DNA of 64,000 nucleotides from Mycobacterium sp. 1164985.4 (lineage in GTDB: Bacteria; Actinomycetota; Actinomycetes; Mycobacteriales; Mycobacteriaceae): assembly GCF_001668575.1 (NCBI RefSeq), contig NZ_LZMD01000085.1:1-64000 (forward strand), written 5' to 3'. Position numbers and translations under genes: made by a program. The notes under the pieces were generated by a model. The model saw only the letters and a program-made list of their open reading frames with translations. It made no database searches and was not told where the DNA came from. Positions 51,679 through 60,958 of the stretch are shown one piece after another. Position 1 is the first letter of the stretch. The number at the start of each line of letters is the position of its first letter.

Positions 51679-52284
51679 ATGGTCGCGGAAAGCCTCTGGA
51701 TGCAGAAGGTGGCGGCCGACCCCGGCCACTCGCAGTGGTACATCGAGCGCTTCCGCGCCATGGCGCGCGCGGGCGACGACCTGGCGGGGGAGGCCCGTCT
51801 GGTCGACGCGATGGTGCCGCGCCGCGCGCACATCCTTGACGCCGGTTGCGGACCCGGCAGGCTGGGCGGCTACCTTGCCACCGTCGGACACCGCGTCGTC
51901 GGCGTCGACGTCGACCCCGCCCTGATCGAGGCCGCCGAACAGGACCACCCCGGCCCGCACTGGCTCGTCGGCGATCTCGCCGAACTCGACCTGCCCGCAC
52001 GCGGCATCGCCGAACCGTTCGACGTGATCGTTTCGGCGGGCAACGTGATGACGTTCCTTGCCCCGAGCACCCGTGGCCTGGTGCTGTCTCGGCTGCGCGC
52101 GCACCTCAAGGACGACGGGCGGGCCGTGATCGGCTTCGGCGCCGGCCGCGACTACGCGTTCGACGACTTCCTCGACGACGCCTCGACCGCCGGATTCGCG
52201 CCCGACCTGCTGTTGTCCACGTGGGATCTGCGGCCGTTCACCGCCGAGTCCGACTTCATGGTGGCGCTCCTTCGCCCGGCGTAA
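51679..52284 (+). CDS. Class I SAM-dependent methyltransferase
   Basis: A 201-residue Rossmann methyltransferase. SAM motif I is ILDAGCGPGRLGGYLATVGHRVVGVDVDPALIEAA, and motif II FDVIVSAGNVMTFLAP. GDLAELD is the acidic post-II site. Substrate cannot be deduced; the small size and lack of extra domains suggest a small molecule. GAAGGGA lies about ten bases before the ATG. It is separated from the signalling operon by about 190 bp. Confidence 0.88.
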   Translation: MVAESLWMQKVAADPGHSQWYIERFRAMARAGDDLAGEARLVDAMVPRRAHILDAGCGPGRLGGYLATVGHRVVGVDVDPALIEAAEQDHPGPHWLVGDLAELDLPARGIAEPFDVIVSAGNVMTFLAPSTRGLVLSRLRAHLKDDGRAVIGFGAGRDYAFDDFLDDASTAGFAPDLLLSTWDLRPFTAESDFMVALLRPA

Positions 52285-52478
52285 ACGGACGCCGCATCAC
52301 GATCGGGTTCCGGTATTCGCTCGGTATCCTCACACCGCATTCCACCTGCGTTTATGGACTCTGTCCGTTCGGTAAGAACGGTGGATTCGGCCGCGCATCG
52401 CTGGCATACTCGTCCAATTGCCAGGGCCGGAATGCGCCCGCCGGGAGGGCATATCACGAGAAATCAGTGGGAAGTCTG
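52285..52478. other. Upstream region of the kinase-roadblock-mfpA operon
   Basis: 194 bp without a recognisable gene. It has lower GC around 52295-52400 and probably holds the promoter. TATCCT (52322-52327) is a possible -10, and CCGTTCGGTAAGAACGG (52367-52383) is a near-perfect inverted repeat (CCGTTC/GAACGG), a possible operator. Confidence 0.45.
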
Positions 52479-52541
52479 ATGCATGACGCGCCGACGCTGA
52501 CGTTGAAACCACCGGCCCAGCGAGCGGGCGTGCGCCGATGA
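52479..52541 (+). CDS. Candidate 20-residue upstream ORF coupled to the sensor kinase
   Basis: ATG 52479 opens 20 codons (MHDAPTLTLKPP...) and its TGA overlaps the kinase ATG (ATGA). GTGGGAAG precedes it at about five bases, whereas the kinase start itself has no clear ribosome-binding site. Translational coupling is therefore plausible. The peptide has no known motif, and the kinase might instead begin here by another mechanism; confidence is low. Confidence 0.35.
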   Translation: MHDAPTLTLKPPAQRAGVRR

Positions 52542-55060
52542 GCGCACTGATCGATTTCGACCGCAAACCGGAGCCACCCGTCAAGAAGCCCTCGCGGTGG
52601 GCGCTGTCCAACTGGCCTGTCCGGTGGAAAGTGCTCGCGATCGTGCTGGTGCCGCTGATCGTCGCCGCGACGTTCGGCGGCCTGCGCATCCGCGCCGACG
52701 TGACCGCGGAATCCGATCTGCGCCGCGCCGCCGACCGCGCCGAGATGGTGCCCGCGATCGAGGGCTACATGGCGGCGCTGGAAGGCACGATGCTCGCCGG
52801 CTCGACAGGCGGCGACATCCAGACGGCGTTGACGCGCTACGACGACAGCCGCCGGAATCTGCAGCGCCGCCTCGACGACACCGACGTCGCGCCCGACGTC
52901 CGCCAGGCCATCACCACGATGACCAACGGCGGCCAGATCCTGGTGGAGAAGGTCGCCGCGAACAGTATCGGGTTGCGTGACACCATCCAGGCGTACGCGT
53001 TGCTGCTGCTGCCGGCCGAAGATGCGGTGACCGGCTCGGTCCGCGTCGACGACGAACGCATCCGCGCGGAGACCGTCGGCCTGGCCCGCGCGATCGGGGC
53101 GCGCGGCCAGATGACGATGCAGACACTCGCGCTGACCCGCGGCGCCGAGCTGCCCGAGCCGGAGTTGAGGACCGCGGTGATCGCGCTGGCCGGCACCGAG
53201 CCGTCGACGCTGTTCGGGATGAACCAGGTGCTCGGGGTCGGATCGCCGGACGCGCAGAAGTTGCAGGCCGAGTTCGTCAAGCGGATGGCGTTGATGACCG
53301 ACCTGGCGGTGCCGCTGGTGAACAACCCCGAGTTGCTGGCGTCGGTGGCCGCCACCGAGCAGATCGCGCGCGAGGTCATCGAGCGCACGACGCCGGCGGT
53401 CACCTCGGCCGTCCAGGACCGTGCCGATGCGCAGCGCACCACGCTGATCCGCGACGCGATCATCGTCGGCGTGGCGCTGCTGCTCGCCCTGATCATCGTG
53501 GCGCTGGTGGCGCGCAGCCTGGTGCTCCCCTTGCGACGTCTGCGCGACAGCGCTCTCAAGGTCGCCCACGAGGACCTGAGCGCGGAGATCGAGCGGGTGC
53601 GCGCCGGCGGTGACGCCTCGCAGATCACGCCTATCCCGGTGCACACCACCGAAGAGGTGGGTCAGGTCGCGCATGCCGTCGACGAATTGCACGAGCAGGC
53701 CGTGTTCCTCGCCGCCGAACAGTCGCGGTTGCAGCTGCAGATCGGCGACATGTTCGAGACTCTGTCGCGGCGCAGCCGCTCGCTGGTCGACCAACAGCTG
53801 GCGCTGATCGACCGGCTGGAACGCAACGAGGAGGATCCCGAGCGACTGGAGAGCCTGTTCCGGCTGGATCACCTGGCCGCTCGGATGCGCCGCAACGGCG
53901 CGAACCTGTTGGTGCTGTCGGGCGCGAAAGTGCCTCGCGAACAAGCCGAACCGGTCCCGGTGTCGGCGGTGATCAACGCCGCGGCGTCCGAGGTCGAGGA
54001 CTACACGCGAGTGGTGATCGCGACGGTGCCCGACAGCGAGGTCAGCGGAGCCGTCGCCGGCGATCTGGTGCATCTGCTGGCCGAGCTGCTGGACAACGCG
54101 CTGCGGTATTCGCCACCGATCTCGCAGGTGCGGGTGTCTGCCGTGCACACCGCCAACGGCGGGCTGGTCATCGAGGTGAGCGACATCGGCCTCGGCATGA
54201 CCGAGTCGGATCTGCGGGTCGCCAACACCCGCCTACAGTCCGGCGGTCAGGTGGACCCGTACACCGCCCGGCATATGGGGTTGTTCGTGGTGGGTCGCCT
54301 CGCCGCCCAGCACGGGCTGGTGGTCCGGCTGCGTTCGACGATCGGCGGCGAACCGGATTCGGGCACCGCCGCGGGGGTTTACGTGCCGACGGAGTTGCTC
54401 CGGCGGCCCGGGGAACCGCATCAGTACAGCGCGCCCGAGTACGCGACACCCGCCGACGCTCATGCCGGCATCGCGACGGCGCTAGCCCTCGACGAGGAGC
54501 ACGTCGAGCGCGAACTCGAGCCCGAGCCCGAGCAGGAACACCCGAACTTATCGGCGCTTCCGCAGCGCGATCCCGGCGCCAGCGGCATCGCGACCGTCTT
54601 CGACGAGGAACCGGACGAGCCCGAACCGGCCGCTCGGCCGACGGATACGTCCAGCTTCTTCGCTGCCCGCACCCAGGCGACGACGGAGGCCGATTCCGAC
54701 GACTCGATCTACCAGAGCATGCTCTCCGAATGGCTGGTCGACCCGACCGAACTCGCCAACAGCGAGGACCTGAATTGGGAGTCGGTCTGGGACCACGGCT
54801 GGTCGGTCGCCGCCGCCGCCGACGAGGTGCCGGTCACCGACGTCACCGACGAGGGGCTCCCCGTGCGCACCCCCGGTGCCCGCCTCGTGCCCGGCGCCCC
54901 AGACACCGCAGAGGTAGCATCGGCGGCTGAGGTCGGCGCCGAACCGGGAGCCCCGCACCGCGATCCCGAAGCCGTTCGGGCCAGCATCAGCAGCCACTTC
55001 GGCGGGGTGCACGCCGCACGATCGCACGCACGAGAGACCAGAGGAACCGATACCGAATGA
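52538..55060 (+). CDS. Membrane sensor histidine-kinase-like ATPase (Rv3365c-like)
   Basis: An 840-residue sensor. A first membrane helix (VLAIVLVPLIVAATFGGL, about 40-57) and a second (AIIVGVALLLALIIVALVA, about 307-325) enclose a helical extracellular sensing domain like nitrate-sensor domains. HAMP follows (LRRLRDSALKVAHEDLSAEI), then a dimerisation region and the HATPase domain with LVHLLAELLDNALRYSPP (N box) and DIGLGMTE (G box). The last 200 residues are acidic and low-complexity. It heads an operon like the Streptomyces conservons: kinase, roadblock, DUF742, GTPase. The roadblock gene overlaps by four bases. Confidence 0.9.
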   Translation: MSALIDFDRKPEPPVKKPSRWALSNWPVRWKVLAIVLVPLIVAATFGGLRIRADVTAESDLRRAADRAEMVPAIEGYMAALEGTMLAGSTGGDIQTALTRYDDSRRNLQRRLDDTDVAPDVRQAITTMTNGGQILVEKVAANSIGLRDTIQAYALLLLPAEDAVTGSVRVDDERIRAETVGLARAIGARGQMTMQTLALTRGAELPEPELRTAVIALAGTEPSTLFGMNQVLGVGSPDAQKLQAEFVKRMALMTDLAVPLVNNPELLASVAATEQIAREVIERTTPAVTSAVQDRADAQRTTLIRDAIIVGVALLLALIIVALVARSLVLPLRRLRDSALKVAHEDLSAEIERVRAGGDASQITPIPVHTTEEVGQVAHAVDELHEQAVFLAAEQSRLQLQIGDMFETLSRRSRSLVDQQLALIDRLERNEEDPERLESLFRLDHLAARMRRNGANLLVLSGAKVPREQAEPVPVSAVINAAASEVEDYTRVVIATVPDSEVSGAVAGDLVHLLAELLDNALRYSPPISQVRVSAVHTANGGLVIEVSDIGLGMTESDLRVANTRLQSGGQVDPYTARHMGLFVVGRLAAQHGLVVRLRSTIGGEPDSGTAAGVYVPTELLRRPGEPHQYSAPEYATPADAHAGIATALALDEEHVERELEPEPEQEHPNLSALPQRDPGASGIATVFDEEPDEPEPAARPTDTSSFFAARTQATTEADSDDSIYQSMLSEWLVDPTELANSEDLNWESVWDHGWSVAAAADEVPVTDVTDEGLPVRTPGARLVPGAPDTAEVASAAEVGAEPGAPHRDPEAVRASISSHFGGVHAARSHARETRGTDTE

Positions 55061-55476
55061 CCCACGCGTCGCGATCAACGCAGCGTGACTCACTCGACTG
55101 GCTGGTGTCGAAATTCGCCCGCGAGGTGTCCGGGGTGACCCACGCCGTGCTGGTGTCCGCCGACGGGCTGCTGATGGCGGCCAGCGAGCACATTCCCACC
55201 GAACGCGCCGACCAACTCGCGGCCGTGGCATCCGGACTGGCCAGCCTTTCGACCGGCGCAGCGCAGCTGTTCGAGGGCGGTCACGTGCTGCAGTCGGTGG
55301 TCGAGATGGAGAACGGCTACCTGCTGCTCATGCGGGTCGGCGACGGCTCCAACCTGGCCACCCTGGCGGCGCGCAACTGCGATATCGGCCAGATCGGCTA
55401 CGAGATGGCGGTGCTGGTCGAACGGGTGGGCACCGTCGTCCAGTCGGCGCGGCGACGCGCACCTGCGCGTTCGTGA
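55057..55476 (+). CDS. Roadblock/LC7-domain protein (Rv3364c-like)
   Basis: A 139-residue roadblock/longin fold protein. DWLVSKFAREVSGVTHAVLVSADGLLMAASEHIPTERADQLAAVASGLASLS is the typical Roadblock core, and GYLLLMRVGDGSNLATLAARNCDIGQIGYEMAVLVERVG the end. In conservon operons it binds the kinase and acts as GTPase-activating partner of the small GTPase (Mgl-like). It overlaps the kinase stop (ATGA) and is followed 8 bp later by DUF742. Confidence 0.92.
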   Translation: MTHASRSTQRDSLDWLVSKFAREVSGVTHAVLVSADGLLMAASEHIPTERADQLAAVASGLASLSTGAAQLFEGGHVLQSVVEMENGYLLLMRVGDGSNLATLAARNCDIGQIGYEMAVLVERVGTVVQSARRRAPARS

Positions 55477-55483
55477 GCCGCCC

Positions 55484-55855
55484 ATGGACCAGTGGGATGG
55501 CGACGTCGCCGAAGAACCGAGCCTGGTCCGGCCGTACATCCTGACCGCGGGTCGCACCCATTCCCGGGTCCACCTCCCGCTGGAAGCGCCGATCGAGACG
55601 CTTGATTCGGCCAAGCCGCCGCGCTGGCCGGGGAACGACGCGCGCGGGCAGATCCTGGCGATGGGCGTCAACCACCCGTCCGTCGCCGAGATCGCCGCAA
55701 AGTTGTCGTTGCCGCTCGGCGTGGCGCGGGTGCTGATCGGGGATCTTGTGACGCAGGGTTATGTGGCGGTGCGCAGCACCCTGGGCGAGTCGAGCACCGT
55801 CGACGAGAAACGTGAGCTGATAGGAAGGACACTGCGTGGCCTCAAGGCACTCTGA
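55484..55855 (+). CDS. DUF742 protein (Rv3363c-like)
   Basis: A 123-residue protein with a winged-helix-like fold. LVRPYILTAGRTHSR is the DUF742 signature, and HPSVAEIAAKLSLPLGVARVLIGDLVTQGYVAV resembles a helix-turn-helix. It is always found between a roadblock protein and a small GTPase in actinobacterial conservons; its role is unknown. The GTPase start overlaps its end by 20 bases. Confidence 0.9.
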   Translation: MDQWDGDVAEEPSLVRPYILTAGRTHSRVHLPLEAPIETLDSAKPPRWPGNDARGQILAMGVNHPSVAEIAAKLSLPLGVARVLIGDLVTQGYVAVRSTLGESSTVDEKRELIGRTLRGLKAL

Positions 55856-56405
55856 GGAGCGCTCATCCGCAACGAAGATCGTCATCTCCGGCGGCTTCGG
55901 CGCCGGCAAGACGACGTTCGTCGGCGCGGTCTCCGAGATCATGCCGCTGCGGACCGAGGCCCTGGTGACCACTGCGTCGGCGGGCCTCGACGGACTGGAG
56001 GCCACACCGCAGAAGAACACCACGACGGTGGCGATGGACTTCGGCCGCATCACCCTGGCCGACGACCTGGTGTTGTACCTGTTCGGCACGCCCGGTCAGC
56101 GTCGGTTCTGGTTCATGTGGGACGACCTCGTCAGCGGGGCGATCGGGGCGATCGTCCTCGTCGACGTGCGTCGCCTGCAGGACAGCTTCGCCGCGGTCGA
56201 CTTCTTCGAGGCGCGCAAACTGCCGTTCCTGATCGCGATCAACCAATTTGACGGTGCGCCAAGGCATCCGGTGTCAGCCGTGCGTAAGGCGCTGGCGTTG
56301 GCCGAGCATATTCCGGTGATCACCGTCGACGCGCGCGACCGTCAGTCCGCCAAGGCCGCGTTGATCGCGATCACCGAGTACGCGCTCGTCAGCCTGCCTG
56401 GTTGA
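55836..56405 (+). CDS. Conservon small GTPase (Rv3362c/MfpB-like)
   Basis: A 189-residue Ras-like GTPase. The P-loop is VISGGFGAGKTTFVGAVSEI (about residues 13-32), the DxxG equivalent lies in LVLYLFGTPGQRRFWFMWDDL, and the guanine specificity motif reads AINQFDG instead of NKxD. It works with MfpA in modulating gyrase inhibition by fluoroquinolones in M. smegmatis, where the partner is named MfpB. The GTG start lies within the DUF742 gene, indicating coupled translation. Confidence 0.92.
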   Translation: MASRHSEERSSATKIVISGGFGAGKTTFVGAVSEIMPLRTEALVTTASAGLDGLEATPQKNTTTVAMDFGRITLADDLVLYLFGTPGQRRFWFMWDDLVSGAIGAIVLVDVRRLQDSFAAVDFFEARKLPFLIAINQFDGAPRHPVSAVRKALALAEHIPVITVDARDRQSAKAALIAITEYALVSLPG

Positions 56406-56409
56406 TCGA

Positions 56410-56973
56410 GTGCCTCCCGACGAAGCATCTTGGAACGACGAGGAATTCACCGGCCGCGACTTTCGCGACGACGACCTCAGCCGGTTGCGCACCCAACGCG
56501 TCGTGTTCGACGAATGCGACTTCCGCGGTGTCGACCTCACCGAATCCGAACACGAAGGCTCTGCCTTCCGTAACTGCCGGTTCGAACGAGCGACGCTGCA
56601 CCACAGCATGTTTCGGCAGTGCAGCATGCTGGGGTCGGTCTTCACAGGCGCCCGGCTGCGGCCGTTGACGCTGGTCGACGTAGACCTGACACTGGCCGTC
56701 CTGGGCGGCTGCGACCTGCGCGGTGTTGACCTCGCCGGCTGTCGGATGCGCGAGGCCAGCCTGGTCGACGCCGATCTGCGCAAGGCGGTGCTGCGCGGCG
56801 CGGATCTGGCCGGCGCGCGGGTGCAGAACCTCCGGCTGGACGACGCGGACCTGCGCGGCGCCCGAACCGATGCGTCGCTGTGGGCCACCGCGAGCGTCAA
56901 GGGCGTGAAGATCGACGTCGACCAGGCACTGGCCTACGCCGCCGCCCACGGCCCGAACATCCACGGGGAATAA
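56410..56973 (+). CDS. mfpA: Pentapeptide-repeat protein MfpA
   Basis: A 187-residue right-handed quadrilateral beta-helix made of pentapeptide repeats A(D/N)LXX, for example FRDDDLSRL, CDFRGVDLTES, CDLRGVDLAGCRM and ADLRKAVLRGADLAGA. The fold mimics DNA and binds gyrase, giving low-level fluoroquinolone resistance or protection. The C-terminal VDQALAYAAAHG helix is the dimer part of MfpA. The GTG start is four bases after the GTPase stop. It ends the five-gene operon. Confidence 0.93.
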   Translation: MPPDEASWNDEEFTGRDFRDDDLSRLRTQRVVFDECDFRGVDLTESEHEGSAFRNCRFERATLHHSMFRQCSMLGSVFTGARLRPLTLVDVDLTLAVLGGCDLRGVDLAGCRMREASLVDADLRKAVLRGADLAGARVQNLRLDDADLRGARTDASLWATASVKGVKIDVDQALAYAAAHGPNIHGE

Positions 56974-57000
56974 GCACCGCGCACACGGGTTTCGTAGTGC

Positions 57001-57852
57001 ATGAGTGCCGTCAGCCAGAACGGCTTCCACGAAGGCGAACTAGCCGTACAGGCGCGCGCCGGCGTCATGGCAGAGGCCGCGCGGCTGGGCAGGGGGATGC
57101 TGGCCGCGCCGGACCTGAACGGCAGCATCGGCATGTTTCTGTCAGTCCGGGAGTTCGCCGTCGTGACGGCCAGGGGAGACGACGGCCGACTATGGACATC
57201 CCCGTTGCACGCCCGGGCCGGCTTTCTCGAGGCGCACGATCGCACTCTTCGAATTGCGGTCCGGCCGGATCCCGGGGACCCGTTGCACGGCCTCGCCGCG
57301 GGCCAGCCGATCGGCATGCTGGCCATCGACTTCGCCTCGCGCCGACGCGTCCGGGTCAACGGCATCGTCAGCGACGTGACCGCCGACGGCCTGACCGTCG
57401 ACGTCGACCAGGCGTTCGGCAACTGCCCGAGATACATCCAGCCGCGCGATCTTTCCCCCGTGCAACCGTCTGCGCCGCCGCACGGGTACATCCGCTCGGA
57501 CAAGCTGCAACCGTCACAGACGGCGCTCATCACCCGGGCGGACACGTTCTTCCTCGGCACCGAGCATCCGACCCGCGGCGTCGACGCGTCGCACCGGGGC
57601 GGCCCACCGGGTTTCGTCAGGGTCGAGGGCAGCCGGCTGTGGTGGCCCGACTATCCCGGAAACAACATGTTCAACAGCCTGGGCAACATCGCGGTCGATC
57701 CCGCGGCGGCCGTTCTGTTCATCGACTTCACGACCGGTGCCACCGTTGCGATCTCGGGCACCGCGGCGGTGGCGTGGCCCGATGATGACGACGGGACCGA
57801 TCGGGGCGTGACGTTCACCGCCGAGGCCGTCGTCTCCGGCACGCTGCGCTAG
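57001..57852 (+). CDS. Pyridoxamine 5'-phosphate oxidase-family FMN-binding protein
   Basis: A 283-residue split-barrel flavoprotein. SVREFAVVTARGDDGRLWTSPLHARAGFL is the first barrel part, GQPIGMLAIDFASRRRVRVNGIVSDV the second, and GNCPRYIQPRD a family hallmark. RADTFFLGTEH and GGPPGFVRVEGSRLWWPDYPGNNMFNSLGNI complete the domain. It may act on a quinone, heme or vitamin substrate. It starts 27 bp after mfpA and may belong to the same transcript; its stop overlaps that of the convergent ABC exporter gene. Confidence 0.87.
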   Translation: MSAVSQNGFHEGELAVQARAGVMAEAARLGRGMLAAPDLNGSIGMFLSVREFAVVTARGDDGRLWTSPLHARAGFLEAHDRTLRIAVRPDPGDPLHGLAAGQPIGMLAIDFASRRRVRVNGIVSDVTADGLTVDVDQAFGNCPRYIQPRDLSPVQPSAPPHGYIRSDKLQPSQTALITRADTFFLGTEHPTRGVDASHRGGPPGFVRVEGSRLWWPDYPGNNMFNSLGNIAVDPAAAVLFIDFTTGATVAISGTAAVAWPDDDDGTDRGVTFTAEAVVSGTLR

Positions 57853-60467
57853 CTGCTGCTCAGCCGGATCCGCCAGCGCACGAACGTCGTATAGCCGACA
57901 CAGATGAGCGCGAGCATGGCCATGTCGAAGAGCCATGTCCCGGACGTGTGGTCCCAGTGCCGGTCGTTGGGTGTCAGCGGGCCCGGCACCAGCCGGATGA
58001 GGTCGATGGTCGAGGCGGACGCCGCGAAACCCCAACGGGCAGGCGTGAACCAGGACATCTGATCGAGCACGATCCGGTCCGTCACCGGGATCATGCCGCC
58101 CGAGAACACCAGCTGCGACATGATCGCGACGACCAGCAGCGGCATGATCTGTTCGTTGGATCTGGCCAACGCCGAGAGCGCCAACCCGACCATCGCCGCG
58201 GCCACCGTCGTCACCGCGATGTCGACGAACAACTCGATGCTGCGGTTACCGAGCAGCGAGCCGCTGTCCACCGCGCCGGGGCCCCAGCCCTTGCCGATGA
58301 TCGCGATCACCGTGACGATCGCCGACTGCACGATCGCGAACAGCGTGAACACGAACACCTTCGCCAAAAGGTATGCGGTGGTGGACAATCCGACGGCCTG
58401 CTCGCGACGGAAGATCGCCCGCTCACCGATCAGTGCCCGAATGGTCAGCGCCGTGCCCATGAAAATGGCGCCGACGTTGAGCATGACCAGGATCTGACCC
58501 GGCTCGTTGGGTGCGGCACCGCCCTGCATCGCGGGCACCGGGACACCGAACCCGACGTCACCGGGCACCGAGAGCGACAGCACGCCCATGATGAACGGCA
58601 GCAGCATCAGGAACGCGAAGTAGCCGCGATCGGAGATCACCAGTCGCACCTGGCGCCGCGCGATCGTCGAGAACTGTCGCCGCACGCTCGTACTGGTGGG
58701 GCTGCCCAGATCGGACGGCTCCTCGGTGGGTGGCGCCGGCGGTGGGGGCCCGTGCTGAGACAGGAAGCGCTGGTTGGCTGCGTCGGGATCGCTGGCCACG
58801 CTGCTGAAGATGTCGGCCCAGTTGGTCGTGCCCATCGACGGGCCGATTTGGCTGGGCGGGCCGTAGAACGCGGTCTTACCGCCCGGCGCCAGCAGGAGCA
58901 CCGAGTCGCAGACGTCGAGGTAGGTCAGCGAGTGCGTGACGACCAGCACGACGCGGCCGGCGTCGGCCAACTGCCGCAGCATCGTCATGACCTGGCGGTC
59001 CAGGGCGGGGTCCAGGCCCGACGTCGGCTCGTCGAGGATCAGCAGCGACGGGCCCGTCAGCAGTTCGAGCGCCACCGAGGCCCGCTTGCGCTGGCCGCCG
59101 GAGAGCTTGTCGACACGGGTCTCCAGATGCTTGGTCATCTCGAGTTCCTCGAGCACCTGCATGACGACCTGTTCGCGGTCCGCCTTCGTGGTGTCCGGCG
59201 GCAGGCGCAGTTCCGCGGCGTACATCAGCGCCTGGCGCACGGTCAGCTGACCATGGACGACGTCGTCCTGCGGCACCATCCCGATTCTCGAGCGCAGCGA
59301 GGCGTACTCGGCGTGCACGTTGTGACCCTCGAACGTCACCGTGCCCGTCGTCGGATGGGTATAGCCCGCGACCAATCGCGCGAACGTCGACTTGCCTGCG
59401 CCCGAAGGGCCGATCACGGCGGTCAGGGTGCCGGGCCGCGCGGCGATCGAGATGTTGTTCAGCAGCGTCTTGTTGTTCTCGATGGTCCACGTGACGCCGT
59501 GCACCTCGAGCCCGCCGGTGCGGGTCGCGGCCTCGGTCTCGGTGCGACGGACCAGCGTGCCGTCCGAGAAGACGAGGTCGATGTTGCCGATCGTGACCGT
59601 GTCGCCCTCGCGAAGCAGCGCCGACTCGACCCGTGCACCGTTGACGAACGTGCCGTTGATGCTGCGGTTGTCGACGATCTCGGTCCCGTCGGCCGTCGGC
59701 ACCAGGGTGGCGTGGTGACGCGACGCCAGCACATCGGGCACGACGATGTCGTTGTCGGTGGCGCGCCCGATCTTGACCGCGCCGGGCACGTTGTCGGTAG
59801 GCCGGCTTCCGGGCCGCAGGATCCTGAGCATGCTCGTGGCGAGGTTGCTTTCGCTCGAGCGCGGCGCGGCCGTCGGGCCCATCATCGTCGCCGACTCGAG
59901 CGCAGGTGAGGACATGGGCTGCCGCGCGGGCCGCTGGGGGCTCGTATACGCAGCCGGCTGCGGCGTGCTCGGATACCGCGGCGGGGGAGGCGCACTCGGA
60001 TAGGTCGGTGGCTGACGCCCCTGACCCGGCGGTGGCCCGTACGGCCGCCCGGTGTGGGGACCCGAGACATGCGGCGGCGGAGCCGTGGGGTAGTTGCCCG
60101 TCGGCCGGTTGTTGGCGATCGGCACGGCCACCGTCGGTGTGCGGCCCACCGCACCCTGGTGGCGGCCGACCTCGAACGTCAGCCGCGGACCGTCGGGATT
60201 GCCGATGTTGACCGTCTGACCGTCGGAGATGTCGACCGCCGGGACGCGGCGGTTGTTGACGAACATCCCGTTGAGGCTGCCGTTGTCGATCGCGACCCAG
60301 CGGCCCTGATCGAAGCGCAACACCAAATGCGCACGCGAGATAAGGGGGTGGGCGATACGAACGTCGGCGCGGAGGTCACGGCCGACGACGACGTCATTTC
60401 CCGCCGCGAAGGTCCGGGTCGATCCGTCGTACCGAACGGTCAGCGCGGGTGGGGCGGGTCGGCTCAT
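57849..60467 (-). CDS. FHA-domain ABC exporter (Rv1747-like)
   Basis: An 872-residue half-transporter. Two FHA domains sit at the N-terminus (VVGRDLRADVRIAHPLISRAHLVLRF and IGRATDNDIVVPDVLASRHHATLVPT), separated by a Pro-rich linker. An ATPase domain follows: Walker A AVIGPSGAGKSTFARLVAG, signature LSGGQRKRASVALELLTGPS, Walker B LLILDEPTSGLDPALD. About six membrane helices form the C-terminus. In M. tuberculosis, Rv1747 is phosphorylated by PknF on threonines in the linker and exports phosphatidylinositol mannosides. The ATG at 60467 is preferred to a TTG at 60476. Confidence 0.93.
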   Translation of the reverse strand: MSRPAPPALTVRYDGSTRTFAAGNDVVVGRDLRADVRIAHPLISRAHLVLRFDQGRWVAIDNGSLNGMFVNNRRVPAVDISDGQTVNIGNPDGPRLTFEVGRHQGAVGRTPTVAVPIANNRPTGNYPTAPPPHVSGPHTGRPYGPPPGQGRQPPTYPSAPPPPRYPSTPQPAAYTSPQRPARQPMSSPALESATMMGPTAAPRSSESNLATSMLRILRPGSRPTDNVPGAVKIGRATDNDIVVPDVLASRHHATLVPTADGTEIVDNRSINGTFVNGARVESALLREGDTVTIGNIDLVFSDGTLVRRTETEAATRTGGLEVHGVTWTIENNKTLLNNISIAARPGTLTAVIGPSGAGKSTFARLVAGYTHPTTGTVTFEGHNVHAEYASLRSRIGMVPQDDVVHGQLTVRQALMYAAELRLPPDTTKADREQVVMQVLEELEMTKHLETRVDKLSGGQRKRASVALELLTGPSLLILDEPTSGLDPALDRQVMTMLRQLADAGRVVLVVTHSLTYLDVCDSVLLLAPGGKTAFYGPPSQIGPSMGTTNWADIFSSVASDPDAANQRFLSQHGPPPPAPPTEEPSDLGSPTSTSVRRQFSTIARRQVRLVISDRGYFAFLMLLPFIMGVLSLSVPGDVGFGVPVPAMQGGAAPNEPGQILVMLNVGAIFMGTALTIRALIGERAIFRREQAVGLSTTAYLLAKVFVFTLFAIVQSAIVTVIAIIGKGWGPGAVDSGSLLGNRSIELFVDIAVTTVAAAMVGLALSALARSNEQIMPLLVVAIMSQLVFSGGMIPVTDRIVLDQMSWFTPARWGFAASASTIDLIRLVPGPLTPNDRHWDHTSGTWLFDMAMLALICVGYTTFVRWRIRLSSS

Positions 60468-60519
60468 CGACGCCAACTCTAACGGTAGGGACGTCGGAGG
60501 CGGAGGTCCGACTACGCGG

Positions 60520-60915
60520 TCACGGCCGGGGAATGTTCCACCTTGCGGTGTCGGTGATCTGATGCAGCGCCGCGATGCGGTCCTCGCGTGTGGTGATGAC
60601 GTGTGCGAACGCTGCGTCGACGGTGCTTCGGCAGTCTTGGGCGGGACCCCAGTACCGGCCGATGACCACGACGCGATCGTCGTCGACCGCCAGATACTCG
60701 GACGGGTCGACGTGCATGTCGTACAGCGCTCCGATGCGGCCCCAGACCCCGGCGATCATGTCGGCCGGACCGTGATGCCGTCCGCCGACACCGTGTGGCA
60801 TGCCGGCGCTGACGGTGCCGATGAAATCGTCGGTCAACAATTGGAAGAGCGCTGGACCGTCGGCACGTGCGAGCGCGCCGTACAACCGCCGGGCGACGTC
60901 GATGGAAGTGGACAC
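60520..60915 (-). CDS. SnoaL-like (NTF2-fold) protein
   Basis: A 131-residue NTF2-fold protein. IDVARRLYGALARADGPALFQLLTDDFIGTVSAGMPHGVGGRHHGPADMI is the typical first half, and VVVIGRYWGPAQDC and FAHVITTREDRIAALHQITDTARW the second. Family members are small isomerases, cyclases or binding proteins. AAGGAGGT lies just before the GTG start, an unusually strong ribosome-binding site. A divergent TetR gene 43 bp away shares a palindromic operator. Confidence 0.85.
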   Translation of the reverse strand: MSTSIDVARRLYGALARADGPALFQLLTDDFIGTVSAGMPHGVGGRHHGPADMIAGVWGRIGALYDMHVDPSEYLAVDDDRVVVIGRYWGPAQDCRSTVDAAFAHVITTREDRIAALHQITDTARWNIPRP

Positions 60916-60933
60916 GACTACCTCCTTGAGTAT

Positions 60934-60949
60934 TAGAGATTAGTCTCTA
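60934..60949. promoter_or_regulatory. Palindromic operator between the SnoaL and TetR genes
   Basis: TAGAGA-TTAG-TCTCTA is a perfect inverted repeat with a 4-bp centre. TATTAT (60948-60953) overlaps its end and could be the -10 of the tetR gene, whose GTG follows six bases later (leaderless). A TetR dimer bound here would block both promoters. Confidence 0.72.
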
Positions 60950-60958
60950 TTATAGGCT

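Noticed and set aside
57948..59909. 653-codon plus-strand frame opposite the FHA-ABC exporter
   Set aside because: Shadow of a gene with complete ATPase motifs; sequence is low-complexity His/Arg/Asp-rich.
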